Source of the DNA: Alphaproteobacteria bacterium
GTDB taxonomy: Bacteria > Pseudomonadota > Alphaproteobacteria > SP197
Direction: 5' to 3'
Assembly (NCBI GenBank): GCA_009694045.1
Contig: SHVY01000001.1
Coordinates: 1-64,000 of the forward strand
Length of the DNA: 64,000 bases
Shown here: in pieces, positions 31,945 to 41,747 of the stretch
Position numbering within the stretch: the first letter of the stretch is position 1
How the letters are laid out: each line of letters begins with the position of its first letter
Position numbers and translations under genes: made by a program
Notes under the pieces: generated by a model
Database searches by the model: none
Told to the model about the DNA's origin: nothing
Seen by the model: the letters and a program-made list of their open reading frames with translations, nothing else

Positions 31945-32808
31945 CTACCGGGCGCGATAGGGTTGGCGTTTGCGCCAATCCTCGAGGAAGACGATCAACT
32001 CCTCGTCCGGGTGTTCCGGCAGGACGACGCGCAGGTCGACGTATTGGTCGCCCCGCCCATGGCCGCGCCCGCCCGGGACACCCTTGCCCTTGAGCCGCAG
32101 CGGTGATCGCCCGGTCGCGCCCTTGGGCACCGTCATGGTGACCGGCCCGTCGACCGTGGGCACCTCGATCCGGCCGCCGAGGACGGCCTCCGGTAGGGTG
32201 ATGGCCACGCTCGTGTGGATGTCGCGTCCCTGGCGGCGGAAGACCGGATCGGGGGCGACCCGCACAGTCAGGCGGATGTCGCCCGCCCCCCGGCCCCGCT
32301 GCCCGGCCAGGCGCAGGACCTGGCCGTCGGCCACGCCCGGCGGGATGGTCGCGTCGATCGCCGTGCCGTCGCCGAGTTCGAGGCGCCGCTTCGCCCCGTG
32401 CACCGACTCGAGGAAGCTGATGGTCACCTCGCCCTCGCGGCCGGCCTGTTGAACCCGGTCCTCGAAATTCCCGAACAAGTCCGAGAAGATGCCGCCCAGG
32501 TCGTCGAACTGGGCCGAAGGGCCGCCCGGTCCCTGGGCCCGGCCGCGGCTGGCGCGCGCCTGCTGGAACCGGAAGTTGGCGGTCTCGGCCCCGGTCGCGT
32601 CGATCTCGCCGCGGTCGTAGCGGGCCCGCTTGGCGGGATCGCTGAGTATCTCGTGGGCCGCGGTCACGTCCTTGAAGCGGGCCTCGAGCACCTTCTTGCC
32701 GGGGTGCAAATCCGGATGCAGCTCCTTGGCGAGCCGGCGGTAGGTGCGTTTGATATCGTCCGCCGACGCGTCGCGCTTCAGCCCAAGCACTTCGTAGAGA
32801 TTGCGCAT
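31945..32808 (-). CDS. DnaJ/CbpA-like co-chaperone
   Basis: LYEVLGLKRDASADDIKRTYRRLAKELHPDLHPG; DnaJ C-terminal domain; lacks the Cys-rich zinc domain. Confidence 0.92.
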   Translation of the reverse strand: MRNLYEVLGLKRDASADDIKRTYRRLAKELHPDLHPGKKVLEARFKDVTAAHEILSDPAKRARYDRGEIDATGAETANFRFQQARASRGRAQGPGGPSAQFDDLGGIFSDLFGNFEDRVQQAGREGEVTISFLESVHGAKRRLELGDGTAIDATIPPGVADGQVLRLAGQRGRGAGDIRLTVRVAPDPVFRRQGRDIHTSVAITLPEAVLGGRIEVPTVDGPVTMTVPKGATGRSPLRLKGKGVPGGRGHGRGDQYVDLRVVLPEHPDEELIVFLEDWRKRQPYRAR

Positions 32809-32858
32809 GACGGCCAGTCTAGCCGACGCCGCGCCCCTGACGCGACCGGGCCGTCAGG

Positions 32859-33332
32859 TCAGTTGACGATTTTCCAGGTCCCGTCCGCCTGGCGGCAGGC
32901 CGTGCCATAGGCCTCCTGGATCTGGCTGCCCACGGTCACGGTCTGCTGATACTCGCGGCACTGCTCCCCGGCGGCCGAGGTGTACGCCGGTTCGGGCGTC
33001 AGCGTTCCGGAATGGCCGCTGTCCGGGTTGTTCCAGGTGTTGGTCTGGCCCGACGGCGAGGTCTCCAGGGCGCGCTGCGCGGTCTGGTCCGCGTAACTCT
33101 GGTCGGCCCGGTCCAGCGAGCCGCCGATCTCGTTGCCGAGAAAGGCGCCGAGCAGGGTGCCGCCGGCGACCGCGGCCAGTTGGCCCGAGCCGCTGCCGAT
33201 GGTCGATCCGAGCAGGCCGCCGACGCCCGCGCCGATCAGGGTCCCCAGGGTCTCCTTGGGGCCGGTGTCGTTCGCGCAGGCGCCGAGCGCGAGGCCAAGG
33301 GCGAGGGTCAGTGCGATTCGTCCGGAGGACAT
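32859..33332 (-). CDS. 17-kDa surface antigen/RT0821-like glycine-zipper lipoprotein
   Basis: Lipobox LALGLALGACAND; LIGAGVGGLLGSTIGSGSGQLAAVAGGTLLGAFLGNEIG; GEQCREYQQTVTVG..QEAYGTACRQADGTWKIV. Confidence 0.88.
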   Translation of the reverse strand: MSSGRIALTLALGLALGACANDTGPKETLGTLIGAGVGGLLGSTIGSGSGQLAAVAGGTLLGAFLGNEIGGSLDRADQSYADQTAQRALETSPSGQTNTWNNPDSGHSGTLTPEPAYTSAAGEQCREYQQTVTVGSQIQEAYGTACRQADGTWKIVN

Positions 33333-33487
33333 GGCGATCTTACCTTTTGTGGGTCCAGGGTGGTCTTCGACGCGGCAATTCTCTATATCAGAGTGTGGCG
33401 AAACCAAGGCATCGAGGTTGGGATGTTTCACCCGTCACCCTATGGGGATAGGTCCAGCGTCGGCGCGGACGCGGACGACCGCCGCGC

Positions 33488-34078
33488 ATGACCCTGGCGC
33501 CCGCCTCCGAGCCGATCGAGCGCTTCGCGGCCTGGTACAGGGACGCCGCCGACAGCGGCCTGAAGGAGCCGACGGCGGTCGCCCTCGGCACCGCCGATGC
33601 GTCCGGCCAGCCGTCGGTGCGCATGGTCCTGCTCAAGGGCTTTGACGCGGCCGGGTTCACCTTCTTCACGAACACCGAGAGTCGCAAGGGTCGCGAGCTC
33701 GCGGCGAACCCGAGGGCCGCGCTCTGTTTCTACTGGATGCCGCTGGGGCGGAGCATCCGCGTGGTGGGCAGGGTCGAGCCGGTAAGCGCGGCGGAAGCGG
33801 ACGCCTACTACGCCACCCGGCACCGGTCGAGCCAGATCGGCGCCTGGGCCTCGAAGCAGTCCCGCCCCCTCGAATCCCGGTTCGAGCTGGAGAAGCGCGT
33901 GGCGGAATTCGGCATCAAGCACGCCATCGGGACGGTGCCCAGGCCGCCCTATTGGTCCGGCTTCCGCATCGTCCCCGCGACCATCGAATTCTGGGAGGAA
34001 CGCCCGTTCCGCCTGCACGACCGGCAGGCCTACGCCCGCGAGGGCGATGGCTGGCGGGTCGACCGCCTCTATCCCTGA
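33488..34078 (+). CDS. pdxH: Pyridoxamine 5'-phosphate oxidase
   Basis: PSVRMVLLKGFDAAGFTFFTNTESRKGRELAANPRAALCFYW; SFRPP-like GWRVDRLYP. Confidence 0.95.
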   Translation: MTLAPASEPIERFAAWYRDAADSGLKEPTAVALGTADASGQPSVRMVLLKGFDAAGFTFFTNTESRKGRELAANPRAALCFYWMPLGRSIRVVGRVEPVSAAEADAYYATRHRSSQIGAWASKQSRPLESRFELEKRVAEFGIKHAIGTVPRPPYWSGFRIVPATIEFWEERPFRLHDRQAYAREGDGWRVDRLYP

Positions 34079-34085
34079 CGTAGCC

Positions 34086-35018
34086 ATGGGCACCCTCGCC
34101 GCCACCGCGCCCGGGTCCCTGCCGGCGGGCCACGCCCGGCTTCTGCGCCTCGCCACTACGGCGTCGGTCACCGTGGCCGTGGTGCTCGTTCTCGGCAAGC
34201 TCGCCACCTGGGCGCTGACCGATTCGGTCAGCCTGCTCTCCAGCCTCATCGACTCGCTGATGGATGTGGCCGCGTCCCTGGTCAACTTCCTGGCCGTGCG
34301 CCATGCCCTGATGCCGCCCGACCCTGAACACCGCTTCGGCCATGGCAAGGCGGAACCCCTGGCTGGCCTCGCCCAATCGGCGTTCATCGTCGGCTCCGCC
34401 GTGTTCCTGCTGATCGAGGCGGTGCATCGCCTGGTGCATCCCGCCCCGGTCGCATACGGGCTCCTCGGCATCGTCGTGATGGGCGGGTCGCTTGTCCTCA
34501 CCCTCGCCCTGGTGGCGTTCCAGGGTCATGTCGTGCGCGTCACTCGCTCCTCCGCGATCGACGCCGATGCCTTGCACTACCGTTCCGACCTGGCGATGAA
34601 CGGCACGGTCATCGCCGCCATCTTGCTGTCCGACCAGCTCGGCTGGACCTGGGCGGACCCGGTCTTCGCCCTCGCCATCGCGGTCTTCATCTTCGTCGCC
34701 GCCGGCCGCATCGCCCGGCGCTCCCTCGACGTCCTCATGGACCGCGAGCTACCCGAGGCCGATCGGGCGCGGATCCGCGATCTCGTTCTCGCCCACCCCG
34801 AAGCCCGCAGCCTGCATGACCTCCGCACCCGGGGGTCCGGCATGGCGCCGTTCATCCAGTTTCACCTGGAGCTCGACCCGGCCCTCACCCTGCTGCGCGC
34901 CCATAGGATTTCCGACGAGATCGAGGCCAGCTTGCGGGGAACCTACCGGGGCTCGGAAATCATCATCCACCAGGACCCGGCGGGGTACGAGACGCCCCCC
35001 GAGCTCCAGGCGACATGA
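34086..35018 (+). CDS. Cation diffusion facilitator family transporter
   Basis: LLSSLIDSLMDVAASLVNFLAVRHALMPPDPEHRFGHGKAEPLAGL; HYRSDLAMN; C-terminal cytoplasmic domain. Confidence 0.93.
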   Translation: MGTLAATAPGSLPAGHARLLRLATTASVTVAVVLVLGKLATWALTDSVSLLSSLIDSLMDVAASLVNFLAVRHALMPPDPEHRFGHGKAEPLAGLAQSAFIVGSAVFLLIEAVHRLVHPAPVAYGLLGIVVMGGSLVLTLALVAFQGHVVRVTRSSAIDADALHYRSDLAMNGTVIAAILLSDQLGWTWADPVFALAIAVFIFVAAGRIARRSLDVLMDRELPEADRARIRDLVLAHPEARSLHDLRTRGSGMAPFIQFHLELDPALTLLRAHRISDEIEASLRGTYRGSEIIIHQDPAGYETPPELQAT

Positions 35019-35035
35019 TCGTCGCCCCGACCGCG

Positions 35036-35158
35036 CTAGTGCTTTGACTCCGACGGATCGTTCACGATCCGTCGGGCCAAACCCCTAGGAAGATTCTCAT
35101 CCTGTGGTCCGCCCCAGACACGATGATCGGGAATCTAGCGTTTGGGGCGGACCGCTAG
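35036..35158. repeat. Two abutting CTAG-bounded palindromes sharing a CTAG at 35085-35088
   Basis: 35050-35075 perfect hairpin CCGACGGATCG TTCA CGATCCGTCGG; GGTCCGCCCCA (35106) / TGGGGCGGACC (35143); CTAG at 35036, 35085, 35155. Confidence 0.85.
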
Positions 35159-35203
35159 GTATGCGACAGTGGGTTCGACGGTGACGGCGGGAGGGCCGAC
35201 GGC

Positions 35204-37351
35204 GTGAACGCCGACCAGATCAAGTCCCTGGGCGAGAATTTCAATCATCTGCCCGACAGCCTCTTGGTGTTCGACGGGGAGGATTGCCTAACCCTGTGGA
35301 ACCCGGCGGCCGATGCGCTGTTCGCTCCGTTGGCGGACCGCATGGCGCCGGGGATTACGTTCCAGGGCTTGCTTAAGGCCCTGGTGGTGGCCGGCATGAT
35401 CGATCTCGAGGGGGGCGATCCCGAAGCCTGGATCGCCGATCGGCTGCGCCGGCATTTCGGCCCCGACGGTCCCTACGACCAGCGCCTCGCCGATGGCCGT
35501 TGGCTGCGCGTCAACGAACGGGACCTGGCGGACGGCGGCACCATCGCGAGCTTCGTGGACATCACCGACATCGCCCATCGCGAGGTGTCCTTGCGCGAGA
35601 GCGAGCGGCTGATGCAGCGCCTGGCGACCATCGGCATCGCGCTGTCGGCCGAGAAGAACCTGGACGACCTCCTGGAAATGATCCTGCTCGAGGCCAAGGC
35701 CATCGCCAACGCCGACGGAGGCACCATCTACCTCAAGAGCGAGGCGGCGCCCGATCCCCGGCCCGCCGGCGATCTCGATCGCCGTGCCGGCTCCGATCGG
35801 CGCCACCGCGAGCGCCGCCGCCAGGATCAGCCCCCCCCGGCTGGGCTCGCCGAACGGCGTGGCGGCCGCGGCCGGCGCACCCGGGGCGACCGGCGCCGTC
35901 CCCGCCAGCGGCTCGACTTCGCCATCGTCCGCAACGATACCCTGAACGTGGCGCTGGGCGGCACCACGGGGCGGGGCGGGCCGTTCCCGCCGATCCCCCT
36001 GTTCGATCCGGCTTCGGGCGCCCCCAACTTCACCAACGTCGCCACCTACACGGCGATCACCGGAAACTCGGTCAACATTCCCGATGCCTACGATGCCGAA
36101 GGGTTCGACTTCTCCGGCACCCGCCGCTTCGACGAAATGAACGGCTACCGCTCGACCTCCTTCCTCACTATTCCGATGAAGAGCAAGGGCGACGACGTGA
36201 TCGGCGTGTTGCAGCTCATCAACGCCCGGGATCGCGCCACCGCCGTCGTCCAACCCTTCGAGACGCGCCAGCAGCGGATGGTGGAATCCCTCGCCTCCCA
36301 GGCGGCGGTCGCGCTCGACAACAAGCTGTTGCTGGACGCCCAGAGGAAGCTGTTCGAAGCCCTGATCAAGCTGATCGCCACGGCGATCGACCAGAAATCG
36401 CCCTATACCGGCGGCCATTGCGCCCGCGTGCCCGCCCTGACCGAAATGCTGGCCCAGGCCGCCATCCGCGCGACCGAGGGCCCGTTCAAGACCTTCGACC
36501 TGACCGAGGACGAGCAATTCGAGCTGCACGTCGCCGGCTGGCTCCATGACTGCGGCAAGATCACGACGCCCGAATACGTGGTCGACAAATCGACCAAGCT
36601 GGAAACGATCTACGACCGCATCCACACGGTCGACGCCCGTTTCGAGGTGCTGAAGCGCGACGCCGAGATCGCGGCCCTCCGCCACGTCGTGGCCGGCGGC
36701 GATCGCGCCGCGCTGGAGGCGGAACTGGAGGCGACCCTCGCCGCGCTCGACGACGATCGCCGGTTCCTGCGCGATGCCAATATCGGCGGCGAGTTCCTGG
36801 ACCCGGCCAAGGTCGAACGCATCGCCCGGATCGCCCGGCGGCGCTGGCGCGGACCGGACGGCATCGAGCGCGACCTGCTGAGCGAGGAGGAGGTCTACAA
36901 CCTGTCGATCAGCCGGGGCACCCTGACGACCGAGGAACGCCAGGTGATGAACGGCCACATGGCGGTCACCATCCAGATGCTGGCCCAGCTCCCGTTCCCC
37001 AAGGGGTTGAAGCGGGTCGGCGAGTACGCCGGCGGTCACCACGAGAAGATGAACGGCACCGGTTTCCCGCGGGGTCTCAGGCGCGAACAGATGTCGATCC
37101 CCGCCCGGATGATGGCGATCGCCGACATCTTCGAGGCGCTCACCGCCGGCGACCGCCCCTACAAGAAGGCGAAGACGCTCAGCGAATCCATGGCGATCAT
37201 GGCGCAGATGCGCGACGCCGATCATATCGACCCGGATCTGTTCGAGCTGTTCGTGACCGCCGACGTCTATCTTGACTATGCACGACGGTTCCTGAAACCC
37301 GAACAGGTCGATCCGGTCGATCTCGGCAAGATCCTGCCGCGCCGTGGCTGA
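35204..37351 (+). CDS. PAS/GAF sensor with HD-GYP-type phosphohydrolase domain
   Basis: PAS-like N-terminus; GAF ...GVLQLINARD; HD: GGHCARVPALTEML...WLHDCGKITTPEYVVDK; HHEKMNGTGFPRGL, ADIFEALTAGDRPYKKAK. Confidence 0.9.
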   Translation: MNADQIKSLGENFNHLPDSLLVFDGEDCLTLWNPAADALFAPLADRMAPGITFQGLLKALVVAGMIDLEGGDPEAWIADRLRRHFGPDGPYDQRLADGRWLRVNERDLADGGTIASFVDITDIAHREVSLRESERLMQRLATIGIALSAEKNLDDLLEMILLEAKAIANADGGTIYLKSEAAPDPRPAGDLDRRAGSDRRHRERRRQDQPPPAGLAERRGGRGRRTRGDRRRPRQRLDFAIVRNDTLNVALGGTTGRGGPFPPIPLFDPASGAPNFTNVATYTAITGNSVNIPDAYDAEGFDFSGTRRFDEMNGYRSTSFLTIPMKSKGDDVIGVLQLINARDRATAVVQPFETRQQRMVESLASQAAVALDNKLLLDAQRKLFEALIKLIATAIDQKSPYTGGHCARVPALTEMLAQAAIRATEGPFKTFDLTEDEQFELHVAGWLHDCGKITTPEYVVDKSTKLETIYDRIHTVDARFEVLKRDAEIAALRHVVAGGDRAALEAELEATLAALDDDRRFLRDANIGGEFLDPAKVERIARIARRRWRGPDGIERDLLSEEEVYNLSISRGTLTTEERQVMNGHMAVTIQMLAQLPFPKGLKRVGEYAGGHHEKMNGTGFPRGLRREQMSIPARMMAIADIFEALTAGDRPYKKAKTLSESMAIMAQMRDADHIDPDLFELFVTADVYLDYARRFLKPEQVDPVDLGKILPRRG

Positions 37352-38087
37352 TTCCGAGGCCCGCACGGTCCTTCTGACCGGCGCGAGCCGCGGCATCGGC
37401 CACGCCACGGTGCAACGATTCGTGGCCGAAGGCTGGCGGATCATCAGTTGCTCGCGCGATGACGTGCCGGCGGAATGCCGGGTGCCGGGTTCGCGTCACG
37501 TCCACATCGCCGCCGATCTCGCCGACCCCCTGGGCGTCGCGGCGTTGATCGAGCGCGGCAACGCGGTGTTGGCGGGCGCCGCCCTCCACGCCCTCGTCAA
37601 CAACGCCGGGGTCTCGCCGAAGGCCGAACACCGGGAACGCCTGGGCTGCCTCAACGGCGATCTCGCCCACTGGCGCCAGGTGTTCGAACTCAACTTCTTC
37701 ACGCCCCTCGCGCTTGCGCGGGGCTTCGCCGCGGCCCTGCACAGGGGCAGCGGCGTGGTGGTGAACGTCACCTCGATCGCCGGCCATCTCGTCCACCCGT
37801 TCGCCGGCAGCGCCTATGCCACGTCGAAGGCCGCGCTCTCTGCCCTCACCCGGGAGATGGCGGCGGAATTTGCCCACCTGGGGGTGCGCGTCAATGCCGT
37901 GGCGCCCGGCGAGATCGAAACCGCCATGCTGTCGCCCGAGACCGAGATCCTGGTGCCGCGCATCCCGCTCGCCCGCCTCGGCCAGCCCGAGGAGGTAGCC
38001 GGCACGATCTACTATCTATGTTCGGACGACGCCCGCTACGTCACCGGCACCGAAATCATGATCACCGGCGGCCAGCATTTGTTTTGA
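37344..38087 (+). CDS. SDR family oxidoreductase
   Basis: TVLLTGASRGIGHATVQRF, VNNAGVSP, YATSKAALSALTREMAAEF. Confidence 0.93.
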   Translation: MADSEARTVLLTGASRGIGHATVQRFVAEGWRIISCSRDDVPAECRVPGSRHVHIAADLADPLGVAALIERGNAVLAGAALHALVNNAGVSPKAEHRERLGCLNGDLAHWRQVFELNFFTPLALARGFAAALHRGSGVVVNVTSIAGHLVHPFAGSAYATSKAALSALTREMAAEFAHLGVRVNAVAPGEIETAMLSPETEILVPRIPLARLGQPEEVAGTIYYLCSDDARYVTGTEIMITGGQHLF

Positions 38088-38216
38088 TCCCCTGGCCGCT
38101 TCGGGGAAGTCCACCCCGACCGGGAGGTTTCATATCCGCCAAGCCCCGCTTCATCGCCGACCAAGCACGGCCGCCTCCTGCCGGCGGTCGTCGATGTTGC
38201 TCCGATCGTACCATTG

Positions 38217-38264
38217 GTAGGGGGCGGTACGGGCGGGTCTCGGACCCGCCCGTACCGCCCCTAC
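38217..38264. repeat. Near-perfect hairpin
   Basis: GTAGGGGGCGGTACGGGCGGGTC TCG GACCCGCCCGTACCGCCCCTAC, one bulged G. Confidence 0.9.
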
Positions 38265-38515
38265 GCCGACGGCACCGCGCCCGCCCCTCGCCCCTTGTGG
38301 GAGAGGGAACATAAACAAAAGTCTCGGCCTCAACCGGACAGCCGTGGACTTGATCGGGGAATCCAATGGAACAGGTGCGGGTCAAGCCGGGTGATCGACA
38401 CTTTTTCACTCTTGCCGTCTAAACCGATAACCTCCTCCGCCGCCCTCCAATCGTTCACGGAAGAGCCGTCGTGGATGTATATTGGCGCCATTATGGAGCC
38501 GATGTGGAACCGAGT

Positions 38516-38752
38516 ATGCCCGTGACCTTGTCGATCAAGAGCGCGCCTGATGATGTTGTTCGTCGGCTCAAGGCCCGCGCCGCGAAAAACCACCGATCGC
38601 TGCAAGGCGAATTGATGGTGATCCTGGAACGCGCCGCGGACGAGCAGCCCGTGCTCTCGCCACGCGAGGTTCTCGAGGAAATCAGACGGATGGGCCTTCG
38701 CACTACCCGCGAATCCACAGCCATGATCCGCAAGGATCGAGATGCCCGCTAA
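38516..38752 (+). CDS. FitA-like ribbon-helix-helix antitoxin
   Basis: MPVTLSIKSAPDDVVRRLKARAAKNHRSLQGELMVILERAADE; immediately upstream of PIN fragment. Confidence 0.85.
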   Translation: MPVTLSIKSAPDDVVRRLKARAAKNHRSLQGELMVILERAADEQPVLSPREVLEEIRRMGLRTTRESTAMIRKDRDAR

Positions 38753-39032
38753 GGTCGTCGATGCGTCCGCATTGGCGAATACCTGTGCGAAGAAGGTCCG
38801 CAGGCATCCCGATGACCGCGCGACCCTGATCCGTGCCCTCGGCTGCTGGACACGCTTGAACGTGGCGATTCTCCCCGTGGATATCGCGGCAGTCGTCGAA
38901 CTTGCGAGTGATACGAAATTGACCGCCTACGACGCCAGCTATCCCTGGCTCGCCGAAAGGTTTTCGTATGAACTGATCACTCTCGACCGCCGCCTGTCCG
39001 CCGCCTACCGCGTCTCGCCGGGCACGCCGTAG
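38742..39032 (+). pseudogene. PIN-domain (VapC-like) toxin with in-frame internal deletion
   Basis: MPAKVVDASALA fused directly to NTCAKKVRRHPDDRATLIRAL...LTAYDASYPWLA...ELITLDRRL; region expected to carry the conserved Glu is missing. Confidence 0.75.
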
Positions 39033-39682
39033 GAAGGAGCGGCAGCGGGGTTGATGGCGCGGGTCAGGTACTCGGGCATCTGCGGCTGGTACATGCCCCA
39101 GATGCGGCGCAGCTCGGCCACCGGCGCGTCGTGCCAATCGACCCGCAGATCGCAGATCGGCCAGGGGTAGCGATCGACCACGTAGAGCCCGGCCGAGCGC
39201 ACCGGCCCCATCTCGCCACCGGCGTTGAGCCCGCCCTCCAGGCCCTGCAGCAGACGCTCGGCCAGGTGTTCGGCGGGCTCGCGCAGGAAGCCCGCCACCA
39301 TCGCCTCGGGCACCGCCTTGGACGTCAAGAGGTTGCCGGCGGCGGCGCAGGACTCGCCGACGGCCACGTTGTTGGTGCCCAGCGTCCGCGCGCCGCTGTG
39401 GTGGGCGACGCCGCCCCAGGCATCCACCACGACCACCTGGCGGTACTCGGGGTACGGCCCGGCGGCCAGCGCCTGGTCGAGGGCGGCCTTCGCCCCGAAC
39501 CCGCGCGCCATCAGGTCGAGTCCGAGCGAGCCGATGCGCGGGTCGGTGATGTTCTGCGTCGCGATCGCGCCCACCTGCGCCCGCGCCCAGACGCAGCGCG
39601 ACGCCACGCAGATGCTGGACGTGGTGATCGCGATCCCGAACATGCCGGTCCGCGGGCAGCGGGCGGTGATCGAGAACGTCAT
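39005..39682 (-). CDS. DUF1028 domain-containing protein
   Basis: MTFSITARCPRTGMFGIAITTSSICVASRCVWARAQVGAIATQNITDPRIG. Confidence 0.9.
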   Translation of the reverse strand: MTFSITARCPRTGMFGIAITTSSICVASRCVWARAQVGAIATQNITDPRIGSLGLDLMARGFGAKAALDQALAAGPYPEYRQVVVVDAWGGVAHHSGARTLGTNNVAVGESCAAAGNLLTSKAVPEAMVAGFLREPAEHLAERLLQGLEGGLNAGGEMGPVRSAGLYVVDRYPWPICDLRVDWHDAPVAELRRIWGMYQPQMPEYLTRAINPAAAPSYGVPGETR

Positions 39683-39686
39683 GGGA

Positions 39687-40103
39687 TCAGCCCTCGCCCT
39701 CGGGGATCACCGCCTGGACGTCGATCTCCATCACCCATTCCGGGCGGGCGAGCCCGTTGATGATCAGGCCGGTGGAGCAGGGGAACACGCCCTTCAGCCA
39801 CGTGCCGATGGCTTGGTAGACCGGCTCCCGGTAGGCCCGGTCGGTGATGTAGACCGTGATCTTGCAGATGTGGTCGAGCTTCGAGCCCGCCTCCTCCAGG
39901 AGCTGCTTCACGTTGCGCATGGCCTGGTCCGCCTGGGCACCCGGATCGCCGACGCCGACGGTCCGGCCGTCCAGCGTCTGCCCCACCTGGCCGCGCAGGA
40001 AGATGTGGTTGCCCGCCCGCACCACCATGCACAGGTCGTTGTCCAGCTTCTGCTCGGGATAGGTCTCCCGGGTGTTGAACTTGCGCAGCCTCGTATGGGC
40101 CAT
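39687..40103 (-). CDS. RidA family protein
   Basis: HIFLRGQVGQTLDGRTVGVGDPGAQADQAMRNVKQLLEEAGSKLDHICKITVYITD. Confidence 0.93.
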   Translation of the reverse strand: MAHTRLRKFNTRETYPEQKLDNDLCMVVRAGNHIFLRGQVGQTLDGRTVGVGDPGAQADQAMRNVKQLLEEAGSKLDHICKITVYITDRAYREPVYQAIGTWLKGVFPCSTGLIINGLARPEWVMEIDVQAVIPEGEG

Positions 40104-40118
40104 GGTCGCCTCCGTTGC

Positions 40119-41570
40119 CTACTTCTGTTCTAGCACGCGGTCGCTGAGCCCCGCCGCCTTCTTGACGAAATTCAGCGCCGGCTGGAAGTCGAAGTTCATG
40201 TAGACCGCGTTCAGATGGGCAAACGGCGGCGATTGGGCGAACAGCTCGAACGTCACCTTGTGGCCGGCATTGTCGGAGTTGATCAGGTCGCGGGCGAAGG
40301 CCAGCAGCCGGCGCCGGTCCTCGGCCGCCCAGAACTCGTTCACGTGGTAGTACTTGTCGAGCCACGCCTTGATCTCCGGATCGGCGAACGTGGCCGAATC
40401 CGGGGTCACGCAGATCTGTCCGCCGCACAGTTCGCGCGCCAGGTGCACCATCGCCGGCAGTTTGGTGCAGGCATGCACGCGGCCCGTGTACAGCAGCGAC
40501 TGGTTCGGCATCAGCAGGCCGTTGGGGCTCTTCTGCCCGGTGGCGATCGCGGCCGTCAGGTGGGCGTTGATGCCCTCGCGATAGCAGGCGAGCTCGGCCA
40601 GCTTCTCGCGCACCGCCTGCTGCTTGTCGAGCCCGGTCTGGCGGCAATTGAACAACGCCACGCCGATCAGCATGTCGGCGATGTAGAGGATACGGAGCAC
40701 GAACGGGAACGCGCTGTAGCGGTGCAGGGTCCCGCGGATGAACGAGGCCGCCCGGGTGTGACGGTAGAACAGCACGTTCTCCCACGGCACCAGAACGTCG
40801 TCGAACACCAGCAGCGTGTCGACTTCGTCGAAGCGGTTGGCGATCGGGTAATCGGCGATCGGCGCGCGGCCGGCGAACCCGGTGCGGCAGATGTGCTTTA
40901 ACCCGCTCGCGTTCATCGGACAGATGAAGCCGAGCGCGTAGTCCGACAACTTTTCGTCGCCCCAGTTGGCGATGGTCGGCTTGACGAAGGCCTGGTGGGC
41001 GTAGGCCGCCGCCGTCTCGTACTTGGCGCCCCGCACGACGATGCCGGCGTCGGTCTCCTTCACCACGTGCAGCAGCATGTCCGGATCCTGGTCCTGGGGT
41101 CGCTTGGAGCGATCTCCCTTCGGATCCGTGTTGGCCGAGACATGGAAGATGTCGTTCTTCAGGACCCGCTGGATGTGGCCCTCGATGTTCTTCGACCACG
41201 CCGGGTCGACCTCGTTCAGCACGTCCTTGCCGTCCCACAGGGACCACATCTCGCCGACGGTCTCGTCGCCGACGCGGATCACCACCCCGCCCAGCTCGCG
41301 CAGGACCGTGTCGACCCAGCGCCGCTTGGCGTTCCAGTCGTCCTGGGTGAAGGGCAGCTTGTAGGAGACCGGAAACGACTCGGCGCCCTCGCGATACGCC
41401 ATCGCCTCGCGGAACGGGGCCTCGTGCGCCATGTCGTAGATGCGGGCGCGGGCATCGACGATCGGCTTGAACGCCGGGTGGGTGGTGACGTCCTTCACCC
41501 GCTCGCCGTTCATCCACACGTTGCGATCGTCCCGGATCGAATCGCGGTAGGCCTGTCCGGTCATCAACAT
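40119..41570 (-). CDS. 4-hydroxyphenylacetate 3-hydroxylase (HpaB) family flavin monooxygenase
   Basis: MTGQAYRDSIRDDRNVWMNGERVKDVTTHPAFKPIVDARARIYDMAHE; DVLVPWENVLFY. Confidence 0.9.
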   Translation of the reverse strand: MLMTGQAYRDSIRDDRNVWMNGERVKDVTTHPAFKPIVDARARIYDMAHEAPFREAMAYREGAESFPVSYKLPFTQDDWNAKRRWVDTVLRELGGVVIRVGDETVGEMWSLWDGKDVLNEVDPAWSKNIEGHIQRVLKNDIFHVSANTDPKGDRSKRPQDQDPDMLLHVVKETDAGIVVRGAKYETAAAYAHQAFVKPTIANWGDEKLSDYALGFICPMNASGLKHICRTGFAGRAPIADYPIANRFDEVDTLLVFDDVLVPWENVLFYRHTRAASFIRGTLHRYSAFPFVLRILYIADMLIGVALFNCRQTGLDKQQAVREKLAELACYREGINAHLTAAIATGQKSPNGLLMPNQSLLYTGRVHACTKLPAMVHLARELCGGQICVTPDSATFADPEIKAWLDKYYHVNEFWAAEDRRRLLAFARDLINSDNAGHKVTFELFAQSPPFAHLNAVYMNFDFQPALNFVKKAAGLSDRVLEQK

Positions 41571-41692
41571 GGCGACGCTCCCCTCGGTATCCCGTGCGAC
41601 GATTTCTTAGACACATTCGCAAGAATGAAAAATACTATTTCGTTCTGAATTGAAGTGAATTTTCCTATCTAGCGTCGCCGAGAGAATATTTC

Positions 41693-41747
41693 GGCCGTGC
41701 ACGGCCCTCATCGGACCCGAACAACGAATTTCCGGCCGTGCTCGGGC
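41693..41747. promoter_or_regulatory. Repeated GGCCGTGC site in a divergent promoter region (candidate operator)
   Basis: GGCCGTGCACGGCC (41693-41706) and GGCCGTGCTCGGGCC (41734-41748), 41 bp apart, in a relatively AT-rich intergenic region. Confidence 0.4.

Noticed and set aside
35288-37444. 718-aa minus-strand ORF opposite the HD-GYP gene
   Set aside because: Antisense GC artefact; only used as a note for the insert.
39679-41622. 647-aa minus-strand ORF overlapping RidA and HpaB-like genes
   Set aside because: Alternative-frame shadow; recognised proteins occupy the other frames.
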